Of a stretch of 5,281 bases of DNA, positions 1 through 5,281 are shown in pieces. Under the pieces are notes generated by a model, which worked only from the letters and a program-made list of their open reading frames with translations, made no database searches and was not told the origin of the DNA. A program made the position numbers and the translations under genes. Location of the stretch: contig JAGHDR010000325.1 in assembly GCA_021159825.1 (NCBI GenBank), positions 1-5,281 on the forward strand, written 5' to 3'. The stretch is from Deltaproteobacteria bacterium (GTDB lineage Bacteria > Desulfobacterota > DSM-4660 > Desulfatiglandales > Desulfatiglandaceae). Numbering within the stretch: the first letter of the stretch is position 1; every line of letters starts with the position of its first letter.

Positions 1-2
1 AA

Positions 3-425
3 TCCGTTATAGTCAGCATATTAGATGTTCCTCTAGATCGTGTACCTTTCTCCGAGCATGCTGCAGACTTAATGCCCAAAGTAGAACGTTCAGAAATAAA
101 TGGTTTGCTTTGTGCTACAACAGTAACAATAATTCACTATCTCTTGTCAAAATTTCTAGATAAAGAAGAAGCAATAAAAAGCATTAATTCGTTAATGGCA
201 CTACTTGAAGTGGCCTCGGTAAACCGGTTGGTAATTGAAAATGCTTTAAAAGCAAAATTTACTGATTTTGAAGATTCAGTTCTTCATGAATCTGCAAGAC
301 ATGCCGGAGTAGAATATATCGTCACCAGAAACATCAAAGACTTTAAAAAATCAAAAATACCAGCATTTACTCCTACAGAATTCTTAAGTATGCTAGAAAC
401 CTTAGGCTGGGGTAGAAACGCATAA
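3..425 (+). CDS. PIN-domain (VapC-like, PIN_3 type) protein, 5'-partial and possibly degenerate
   Basis: This looks like a PIN-domain ribonuclease, the toxin half of a VapBC-type toxin-antitoxin pair. The reading frame is open to the left edge, so the true start is outside. The ATG at 72 is internal, because homologous sequence (LDVPLDRVPFSEHAADLM) continues upstream of it. Family features seen are the FED acidic motif (Asp codon 273-275) and TRNIKDF near the C-terminus (324-344), followed by the usual PxFTPxEFL ending. The N-terminal hallmark, an Asp-Thr-Asn just before ILDV, is missing: the frame reads SVIVSILDV, and neither other forward frame supplies DTN. The gene may therefore be inactive. 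Base composition is far more AT-rich than the neighbouring aro genes, consistent with acquisition by transfer. An antitoxin gene, if present, would be expected upstream, beyond the window. The family call is fairly sure; activity and exact role are not. Confidence 0.72.
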   Translation, partial: SVIVSILDVPLDRVPFSEHAADLMPKVERSEINGLLCATTVTIIHYLLSKFLDKEEAIKSINSLMALLEVASVNRLVIENALKAKFTDFEDSVLHESARHAGVEYIVTRNIKDFKKSKIPAFTPTEFLSMLETLGWGRNA

Positions 426-451
426 AATCATGGACGTCCCTCTGGATGTCC
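424..451 (-). terminator. Candidate intrinsic terminator of the aro operon
   Basis: Reading the minus strand downstream of the aroA stop, GGACATCC (451-444) and GGACGTCC (439-432) form an 8-bp stem with one A-C mismatch and the tetraloop AGAG. ATGATTTT (431-424) follows, giving a short U-rich tail. On the plus strand the same stem has only a G-U wobble but lacks an adjacent U-run, so it would terminate the PIN transcript less convincingly. The position between convergent genes fits a terminator. The stem is short and the U-run has only four bases, so confidence is limited. Confidence 0.35.
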
Positions 452-462
452 CTCGTCCCCTC
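431..462. repeat. Short tandem repeat, 12-bp unit, 2 copies plus a partial third
   Basis: TGGACGTCCCTC (431-442) is followed directly by TGGATGTCCCTC (443-454), one base different, and then by GTCCCCTC (455-462), which resembles the second half of the unit. The array fills most of the 52-bp gap between the convergent PIN and aroA stop codons. The core GGACGTCC is itself a palindrome, so the tandem array also forms an inverted repeat. It could be a relic of a REP-like palindromic element or of a mobile-element end, but one locus cannot settle that. Confidence 0.6.
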
Positions 463-477
463 GAACAGCTTTTATTG

Positions 478-1749
478 TTACCCCCCAAAAACACCTTTCC
501 ATAAATCCCAGAACTCAGGGAAAGACTTGTTGACGCAGGTGGGATTCTGAATGAGAACTCCCGGGACTTTTAACCCCACCACTGCCAGGCTCATGGCCAG
601 ACGATGATCGTCATGGGGGTCTACCTTAGCACCGAAAAGCCTTTCGCCGCCATAGACTGTCAGAGAATCCTCGAATTCTTCCACCTTTCCCCCCAGCTTG
701 CGCCATTCCTCAGTCACGGCGCTCAGTCTGTCGCTTTCCTTAAACCGGAGATGCCCCACGTTCCGGATGGTGGTCTTTCCCTCGGCGAACAGGGCCACGG
801 CCGCCAGGGTGGGGACCATATCGGGCATGGCCCCCATATCCACATCGACCCCTGTCAGCGGGCCGCCTGAAACCGACACCCGATCCGATTCCCTGTTAAC
901 AACACATCCCATAGCCTCAAAAACCTTCAGCAACCGGATGTCCCCCTGCCGACCCTCGGGATGGATATTCCGGGTGGTTACCGTCCTTCCGGTGATCGCC
1001 GCAGCAGCCCAGAAATAAGAAGCGGACGATACATCCCCCTGAACCGTGTAGTCTCGCGGTTGGTATTGTTGTCCGGCGGAAACGCTGAAGCGGGTATATC
1101 CCTGCCGTTCTACCCGGACACCGAATGCCGCCATCACATCAATGGTCACATCCACATAGGGTTTTGACACCAGGTCCCCTTTTACCGTGATTTCCACGTC
1201 TTCTTGGGCGTAGGGGCCTGATAACAACAAAGCCGAGAAAAACTGACTGCTGGCATCCCCCGGAAGCGCCACGGTGCCGCCCAAAATGCCGTCGGAAGTG
1301 ATGCGGATGGGGGGACGACCATTGTCGTTTACACAGGAAACCTCCGCCCCCAGCTGACAAAGGGCATCCACCAAAGGCCCCATGGGCCGCTCCTGCATAC
1401 GGGGGGTTCCGGTCATCAAAAACGCCCCCTTTGCCAAGGCCAACACAGGCAGGAGCAGTCTAAAAGAGGTCCCTGAATTGCCTAAGTAAAGCGCTTTTTC
1501 CCAGGGCTGGTTCCAAGTATTTTCACCGATCCCCTCCATGACCAGAGGGTCCCCGTTCCGCTCCATTTTGACGCCGATGGCCTCCAAAACATGGGCCGTG
1601 TAACGGGTATCTTCGCATCTCAGATCATTTCTCAATACGGTTTTCCCGGCCGCCAGACCCCCGGCAATGAGGGCCCGGTGGGTGATGCTTTTTGATCCGG
1701 GGATGGTTACCACGTGATGGTCGCCCGGAGTTATTTTCGCTCTGTTCAT
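478..1749 (-). CDS. aroA: 3-phosphoshikimate 1-carboxyvinyltransferase (EPSP synthase)
   Basis: AroA is the cytosolic enzyme that joins shikimate-3-phosphate and phosphoenolpyruvate to give EPSP, the sixth shikimate step. At 423 aa it is a full-length two-domain enzyme. Visible motifs, with E. coli equivalents by alignment from memory: PGSKSITHRAL with Lys20, Ser21 and Arg25 (K22, S23, R27); LGNSGTSFRLL at 89-99 with Gly93 (G96); Arg121 (R124); SSQ at 167-169; Tyr198; Asp310 in PDMVPT (D313); RFKESDR with Glu338 and Arg341; HDDHR with Arg383 (R386); and NKSFPEF with Lys408 (K411). The position matching E. coli Pro101 is Leu98, as in many bacterial EPSP synthases. The ATG at 1749 is backed by GGAG at 1755-1758, five nt upstream, inside the 12-nt gap after the aroE stop. 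It is the last gene of the operon. No shikimate kinase gene lies between aroE and aroA. Confidence 0.97.
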   Translation of the reverse strand: MNRAKITPGDHHVVTIPGSKSITHRALIAGGLAAGKTVLRNDLRCEDTRYTAHVLEAIGVKMERNGDPLVMEGIGENTWNQPWEKALYLGNSGTSFRLLLPVLALAKGAFLMTGTPRMQERPMGPLVDALCQLGAEVSCVNDNGRPPIRITSDGILGGTVALPGDASSQFFSALLLSGPYAQEDVEITVKGDLVSKPYVDVTIDVMAAFGVRVERQGYTRFSVSAGQQYQPRDYTVQGDVSSASYFWAAAAITGRTVTTRNIHPEGRQGDIRLLKVFEAMGCVVNRESDRVSVSGGPLTGVDVDMGAMPDMVPTLAAVALFAEGKTTIRNVGHLRFKESDRLSAVTEEWRKLGGKVEEFEDSLTVYGGERLFGAKVDPHDDHRLAMSLAVVGLKVPGVLIQNPTCVNKSFPEFWDLWKGVFGG

Positions 1750-1761
1750 TTCCGCTCCAGT

Positions 1762-2574
1762 TCATTCTTCGAGTGCATTCTTGACCACAGTCCGCATTAG
1801 ATCCACATCGGGATCCAGGTCGGTCCAGAGGCGGAACTGCTCCGCTCCCTGATGGATGAACATCTCCAGTCCGCTGATGGTGGTGCATCCCTTGGCGCGG
1901 GCGTTTTTGAGCAGGCGGGTTTCAAGGGGATTATAAATGGCATCCATTACCGTCATGTCTTCCTGCAACATATCATCCGGTACCGGAGAGGCATTCTCGT
2001 GGGGAAACATGCCCACGGGCGTTGTTTGGATCAAAACATCGATTTTTGTTTCCCGGATTCTCTCTAAGGGAATGAAACGGCATTTCAAAAACGCTGCAAG
2101 GGCAAGGCCGCGATCCACTGACCGATTGGCAACCACGAGTGCCATTCCCTTTTCCCGGGCCATAAAACCGATCCCCCGGGCAGCGCCGCCGGCGCCCACC
2201 AGTACACAGCGTTTGCCCGCAAGATCGATTTTCGCCTCAAGGGCCTTCATGGCCCCCAATCCATCGGTGTTGTATCCTTTCAAGCGGCCGCTTTTATTCA
2301 CAATGGTATTGACGGCGCCGATCCGTTCCGCCAGTGAATCCAGTTCATCCAGGTAGGGGATAACCGACGTTTTGAAAGGGATGGTGACGCTCATGCCGCA
2401 AATGCCCAGTGCCCGCATACCGTCGATGCTCCCTTTTAGATCAGACGTTTCAAAAGCCGCATACAGGGCATTGACCCCCGCAGCGTTAAAAGCGGCATTG
2501 TGCATGACCGGGCTGAGGGAATGACCAATGGGGTTTCCCAGCACACCGTAAATTTTCGTGAGCTTATTTTTCAT
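1762..2574 (-). CDS. aroE: Shikimate dehydrogenase (NADP+)
   Basis: AroE reduces 3-dehydroshikimate to shikimate with NADPH in the cytosol. The 270-aa length is standard for the family. The N-terminal substrate domain has GNPIGHSLSP (13-22, with the substrate-binding Ser pair), SVTIPFK with catalytic Lys68, GAVNT (86-90) and GYNTDG with catalytic Asp104. The Rossmann domain has GAGGAARG (127-134), NRS (150-152), whose Arg favours NADP(H), and QTTPVGM (183-189), where many homologues have Asn first. The C-terminal part has DAIYNPLET (211-219) and GLEMFIHQGAEQF with Gln242 near the substrate site. The start ATG overlaps the aroD stop as ATGA (2571-2574) and has GGAGG at 2585-2589, ten nt upstream. 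The pair is therefore translationally coupled. I see no reason to assign it to the quinate-specific YdiB or other paralogues, given its neighbours. Confidence 0.97.
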   Translation of the reverse strand: MKNKLTKIYGVLGNPIGHSLSPVMHNAAFNAAGVNALYAAFETSDLKGSIDGMRALGICGMSVTIPFKTSVIPYLDELDSLAERIGAVNTIVNKSGRLKGYNTDGLGAMKALEAKIDLAGKRCVLVGAGGAARGIGFMAREKGMALVVANRSVDRGLALAAFLKCRFIPLERIRETKIDVLIQTTPVGMFPHENASPVPDDMLQEDMTVMDAIYNPLETRLLKNARAKGCTTISGLEMFIHQGAEQFRLWTDLDPDVDLMRTVVKNALEE

Positions 2575-3245
2575 GAAGACAGCGCCTCCAATATCATTTT
2601 CATCTCCTTTACGGGCACCTGACCTGAGGCCGACTCCTGGCCCTTTTCGAGGGAGGCAAACGTAACCGCTCCCCCAAGGACCGGGCAGGCCACCCGGCTG
2701 ATGCGTCCCAAGGGACCCATACAGAAGGCGATTATGCCGATGCCCATCTTTTCGGCCAAAGGGATCAATCCCAGCACGGTCAGGTTATCCGCCAGTGTTC
2801 CGGCATGGGTGACGATCTTCACCACATCCGCCCCCGTGGCCGCCATTTTTTCAAACAGATCCGCCAGCTTTTCCTTTGAAGGGGTTCCGTTACGGAAGTG
2901 TTTTGACAGGATCAGCTTTGCAGCGCTCCGGTTCTCAAATAACAACCGCCGATGTTCCGGGGGGATGGCATATTCCACATCCACAAAATCCGCTCCCAGT
3001 CTCACGGCTTCCTTGAGATAATCCACGCGCGCACCGTAAGGGGCGCGGCCGTGTCCCCCCTCTTCCTCGGATCGATAAGTAATGATTACCGGTTTGGAAG
3101 CCGCCCCTATGATCTCACTCAAATCAAAGGAATCCATAACATCCAGCCGGACTTCCATCAAATCACCAAAAGCTGATGCCGGCGCCATTTTCCGGAGGGC
3201 ATCGGACGTGTTCCGCGCCATAATCGGAATACAGATCATGCCCAT
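2571..3245 (-). CDS. aroD: 3-dehydroquinate dehydratase, type I
   Basis: AroD converts 3-dehydroquinate to 3-dehydroshikimate by syn-elimination through a Schiff base on lysine. The type I (class I aldolase-like barrel) residues are readable, numbered from the ATG at 3245: MEVRLDV with Glu31 and Arg33; TYRSEEEGG with Arg58 and Glu62; VDVE at 88-91; His116 in SKHFRNGTP; Schiff-base Lys143 in GADVVKIVTHAG (codon 2817-2819); FCMGPLGRISR with Met176 and Arg184; and ASGQVP with Gln209. At about 224 aa it is a complete, compact, archaeal-like stand-alone domain, not fused to AroE as in plants. The start is uncertain. A TTG at 3248 is in frame just before the ATG at 3245, and another ATG at 3239 gives the common MICIPI beginning. 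The ATG at 3245 shares one base with the aroB' stop (TGATG), which suits reinitiation. No clear Shine-Dalgarno sequence precedes it. Confidence 0.95.
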   Translation of the reverse strand: MGMICIPIMARNTSDALRKMAPASAFGDLMEVRLDVMDSFDLSEIIGAASKPVIITYRSEEEGGHGRAPYGARVDYLKEAVRLGADFVDVEYAIPPEHRRLLFENRSAAKLILSKHFRNGTPSKEKLADLFEKMAATGADVVKIVTHAGTLADNLTVLGLIPLAEKMGIGIIAFCMGPLGRISRVACPVLGGAVTFASLEKGQESASGQVPVKEMKMILEALSS

Positions 3246-4237
3246 CAATTTTCAATGATGGATTCATTGATCTTGTGACCGAAATGCCGGCCCGCTGCTT
3301 CCACCCGGCCCAGGACCACATCCCCCGGATGCAGGTTGACCACCGAAATGGCCTGACCCTCTTTTCCCACCAGACGGATGGTTTCCGCATTTTGCAGAAT
3401 CATGGATACCTCACCATCCGGACCCATGGCCTCCACCAGGAGAAGGGGCCGCTGTTCAATTTTCACCCGACCCACCACCAGGGAAACAGCTTCTCCCTTC
3501 CAGTTGACGCAGAGCACCTCTTTACCCGCCTTCAGTTCGGAAAGATAACTCGTTTTTCCACCGGGAAGGGACACATAGGCATGGACGGCGCCGGCGTTTA
3601 CCCTGAAAGGCCTGGGGGCCACATAGGGATTTTCAATGCTCTCCGCATGCACCAGAAAAAGACCTTTGCTGCTGTTTCCCACCAGAATTCCCTCCCCTTC
3701 GCCCATCATGGTGCAGGTATCCACACAGACCCGGTCCCCCATGCCCATGGATCGGACCGACCGGATTTCCAGCGGGCACAGTTCCAGTTTCTGTCGTTCC
3801 GACTTGACCAGGGAAAGCATCTCCTTTACCATAACCGGATCCATCGCGGTAATGACCAGTCCGTCTACGCCTTTTTCAAGCACCGTTAATGCCATTTTGG
3901 CATCATCCGGGTTGTCCGCTTCCACAAAAATATTCTGGGTCCTGGCCACCAGGTTTTCCAGGGGGATAACATTCCAGTCCGTGGTCCTCACCACCACCTT
4001 CTTGTGACGGCTCATGTCCACGATTTTATCCTCATCTTCCGTGGATGAGATTTCAAGAAGCACCACGTCCTCTTCCCATCGGATATCCCCTTCATGGGAA
4101 ACCGTCTGAATAACACCCAGTTCCTTGACTTTTCCGACATCCTGGGAAGCTACCATAACAGCGTCCGCTCCCCCTTCAAGGGCCGTGGTCACCAGCTCTT
4201 TTTGCCACGGATCCGCCTTAACCCAAACTTCTTTCAT
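3245..4237 (-). CDS. aroB': 3-dehydroquinate synthase II (AroB', archaeal-type)
   Basis: This enzyme family, defined by Methanocaldococcus jannaschii MJ1249, uses NAD+ to deaminate oxidatively and cyclise 2-amino-3,7-dideoxy-D-threo-hept-6-ulosonate to 3-dehydroquinate. It replaces the DAHP-dependent AroB, to which it is unrelated. The 330-aa protein shows the family's strongest blocks: MGMGDRVCVDTCTMM (164-178) followed by GEGILVGN (181-188); PFRVNAGAVHAYV (210-222); YLSELKAGKEVL (231-242); RVKIEQRPLLLVEA (257-270); LQNAETIRLV (281-290); and the C-terminal GRHFG (316-320). The ATG at 4237 is preceded by AAGGA (4247-4251) at nine nt. It begins six nt after the tyrA stop and shares one base with the aroD start. 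A related family member, GriH, makes 3-amino-4-hydroxybenzoate in secondary metabolism. The aroD-aroE-aroA context here favours the shikimate role strongly. Confidence 0.95.
   Translation of the reverse strand: MKEVWVKADPWQKELVTTALEGGADAVMVASQDVGKVKELGVIQTVSHEGDIRWEEDVVLLEISSTEDEDKIVDMSRHKKVVVRTTDWNVIPLENLVARTQNIFVEADNPDDAKMALTVLEKGVDGLVITAMDPVMVKEMLSLVKSERQKLELCPLEIRSVRSMGMGDRVCVDTCTMMGEGEGILVGNSSKGLFLVHAESIENPYVAPRPFRVNAGAVHAYVSLPGGKTSYLSELKAGKEVLCVNWKGEAVSLVVGRVKIEQRPLLLVEAMGPDGEVSMILQNAETIRLVGKEGQAISVVNLHPGDVVLGRVEAAGRHFGHKINESIIEN
3252..3270 (-). other. Perfect 7-bp inverted repeat just upstream of the aroD start
   Basis: TCAATGA (3252-3258) and TCATTGA (3264-3270) are exact reverse complements separated by a 5-base loop. 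The repeat lies in the last codons of aroB', ending six bases before the aroD ATG, where a ribosome binding site would normally sit. An AT-rich stem this short is weak, so it may be chance. If it forms in the mRNA, it would hide the aroD start until ribosomes finish aroB', supporting translational coupling. Confidence 0.3.
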
Positions 4238-4243
4238 AATTCA

Positions 4244-5071
4244 TTATCCTTTCTCGTCAACCTTCCCGAAATAGCCTTTCAAGCTTTCAAACATCTTCCC
4301 GAACTTCTTTATATCCCCCTGTTTCACCATGGCAAGGATTTCACGGGCACCCTCAAAATAATTGCTCATAAATCCGAGAGCGCTTGGATTTTCCATCAGC
4401 AGCGACCCAAACAGCTCTTCAGACTGCCCCATCATATTCTTGACCCGATCCACTCTCGTCCGGAAGGCCGGGGTGGCAAAACCTTCCAGGGCGTCAAGGC
4501 TCAAACCCGAACGGGCCATGCACATGGCGAACGCCAATGACGCAAAATGGTTTGTCCCTTGAATCATCCCCATCGCATGATCATGGGCATCGGGCGTCGA
4601 AACAAGGACGTTTACGCCCGAAGATTCGAGGATTTCCCTTATCCAGACCATACCCGCCTTCCCCCTTCCCTCGCAAAGAACGCAGGTCTTTTTTGAATTA
4701 CCGCTGTTTCCCGGCCCGAAGAGGGGGTGTGCACCCACCACTTCCGCCCCGGAGAAATGCAGCATGGCAGCCATGGGCTTTGCTTTGACGGATGTCAAAT
4801 CCATCAGCAGAGCATCTTCCGACGCCAGGGGCGCAATCTTTCGAATCACTTTAACCGTGTCCTTCATGGGCACGGAAAACACCAGCACATCACATTTCGC
4901 GGCCGCCCGCTCCGGGGTGATTGCGGTTCTTCGTCCCACGCGCATGATCTCCCGGCAGTGGGGCTTAAGCATATCCGAGAACCAGGCCCCCATGCGGCCC
5001 GTCCCCCCGATTACGGCAACCTTCGGGTTTATGAGACGTTGCCGGCTAATTTTTAAGGACAAACCGGTCAT
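4244..5071 (-). CDS. tyrA: Prephenate dehydrogenase, monofunctional (TyrA family)
   Basis: TyrA oxidatively decarboxylates prephenate (or arogenate) on the way to tyrosine. The 275-aa protein aligns well by eye with the dehydrogenase half of E. coli TyrA but lacks the N-terminal chorismate mutase domain. It has the Rossmann loop GGTGRMG (22-28), FSVPMKDTV (65-73), DLTSVKAKPM (91-100) and GAHPLFGP with His115 (E. coli H197). His163 in AHDHAMGMIQ matches H245, and His175 in NHFASLAF matches H257. Arg204 matches R286, but the position of E. coli Arg294, a prephenate-binding residue, is Asn212. The end of the second Rossmann strand reads VGRRT, with arginines and no acidic residue, which suggests NADP+ preference. 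The start ATG overlaps the pheA stop (ATGA) and has GGTGA (5078-5082) at six nt. The family call is firm; arogenate rather than prephenate as substrate cannot be excluded. Confidence 0.92.
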   Translation of the reverse strand: MTGLSLKISRQRLINPKVAVIGGTGRMGAWFSDMLKPHCREIMRVGRRTAITPERAAAKCDVLVFSVPMKDTVKVIRKIAPLASEDALLMDLTSVKAKPMAAMLHFSGAEVVGAHPLFGPGNSGNSKKTCVLCEGRGKAGMVWIREILESSGVNVLVSTPDAHDHAMGMIQGTNHFASLAFAMCMARSGLSLDALEGFATPAFRTRVDRVKNMMGQSEELFGSLLMENPSALGFMSNYFEGAREILAMVKQGDIKKFGKMFESLKGYFGKVDEKG

Positions 5072-5281
5072 GATGCGTCACCGGATGGATAAGATCCCAA
5101 CCATTTCATAAATACGCACAGCGTTTTCATCGCAGCCAGGGCATCGGCCAGGTCGGGATCGTTCCTGTGCCCTTCAAGATCCACAAAAAACAGGTATTCC
5201 CACGACCGCATGCACATGGGCCTCGATTCAATACGGCACACGTTAATCTCTCTTTGGGCCAGTGCTGAAAGCATCCCGGCC
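5068..5281 (-). CDS. pheA: Prephenate dehydratase C-terminal ACT domain (PheA), 5' end outside window
   Basis: Only the C-terminal 70 or so residues are present; the frame stays open through the right edge, so the Met at 5274 is internal. The segment is a PheA-type ACT regulatory domain. AGMLSALAQREINVCRIESRP matches the family's PGAL...GIN...IESRP region, including the ESRP phenylalanine-binding motif. WEYLFFVDLEGHRNDPDLADAL follows, and the domain ends in LGSYP as in most homologues. The full enzyme should convert prephenate to phenylpyruvate and be inhibited by phenylalanine. Whether it also has an N-terminal chorismate mutase domain (P-protein) cannot be seen here. The stop codon overlaps the tyrA start by four bases, linking the phenylalanine and tyrosine branches in one transcript. 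Confidence 0.93.
   Translation of the reverse strand, partial: AGMLSALAQREINVCRIESRPMCMRSWEYLFFVDLEGHRNDPDLADALAAMKTLCVFMKWLGSYPSGDAS

Noticed and set aside
72..425. PIN gene starting at the ATG at position 72
   Set aside because: Family-like sequence continues in frame upstream to the window edge, so this ATG is internal.
426..477. Promoter or small RNA in the convergent gap
   Set aside because: Only 52 bp lie between two stop codons, no -35/-10 pair is apparent, and the stretch is explained by the repeat and hairpin.
1937..2356. Plus-strand open frame of 139 codons opposite aroE
   Set aside because: It is antisense to a complete aroE, has low-complexity Ser/Arg/Pro/Ala composition, and shows no homology I recognise.
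3275..3889. Long open frame (about 204 codons) on the plus strand opposite aroB'
   Set aside because: It lies wholly antisense to a gene with clear family motifs. Its translation is rich in His, Gln, Pro and Arg with no recognisable domain, as expected for the shadow of a GC-biased gene.
5068..5274. Short stand-alone ACT-domain protein starting at 5274
   Set aside because: The frame continues through the window edge, and the residues before the Met fit the PheA ACT domain, so this is the 3' end of a longer pheA.
1..5281. CRISPR array, tRNA, rRNA or complete insertion sequence
   Set aside because: No spaced direct repeats, RNA gene signatures or transposase coding sequence are seen; nearly all bases are within recognised genes.

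Overview
The window is dominated by a compact minus-strand operon for aromatic amino acid biosynthesis. Transcription runs from the right edge towards the left: pheA (only its C-terminal ACT domain is inside), tyrA, aroB' (archaeal-type 3-dehydroquinate synthase II), aroD (type I), aroE and aroA. The left end carries a plus-strand, AT-rich gene for a PIN-domain (VapC-like) protein. It is cut by the window edge and converges on aroA.

Organism. The operon is GC-moderate to GC-rich, with Shine-Dalgarno-type starts and TyrA and PheA proteins of bacterial type. It also encodes DHQ synthase II in place of ordinary AroB. That mixture is known mainly from archaea and from some anaerobic bacteria, notably sulfate-reducing Desulfobacterota. 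A desulfobacterial (former deltaproteobacterial) genome is my best inference, but no rRNA or other marker in the window proves it.

Layout. 1-425: partial PIN-domain gene, locally about 35% GC by hand count over 61-240, with a degenerate N-terminal DTN motif. 426-477: 52-bp convergent intergenic gap holding two and a partial third copy of a 12-mer that also folds into a hairpin and may end the aro transcript. 478-1749 aroA; 1762-2574 aroE; 2571-3245 aroD; 3245-4237 aroB'; 4244-5071 tyrA; 5068-5281 pheA 3' part. Junctions are 12-nt or 6-nt gaps, 4-nt ATGA overlaps, or a 1-nt TGATG overlap, so the set is almost certainly co-transcribed and partly translationally coupled. The operon promoter lies beyond the right edge.

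Pathway logic. AroB' should make 3-dehydroquinate from 2-amino-3,7-dideoxy-D-threo-hept-6-ulosonate (ADH). AroD dehydrates it, AroE reduces the product to shikimate, and AroA makes EPSP after a shikimate kinase that is not present here. TyrA and PheA draw on prephenate for tyrosine and phenylalanine. From aroB' to aroA, gene order follows reaction order. Shikimate kinase, chorismate synthase, chorismate mutase and the ADH-forming aldolase are not visible and must lie elsewhere, the last two possibly just upstream.

I see no wholly new system. The points worth a second look are the archaeal-type entry step in an apparently bacterial operon, an Asn where E. coli TyrA has its prephenate-binding Arg294, the decayed-looking PIN toxin at a compositional boundary, and two small hairpins at gene junctions.
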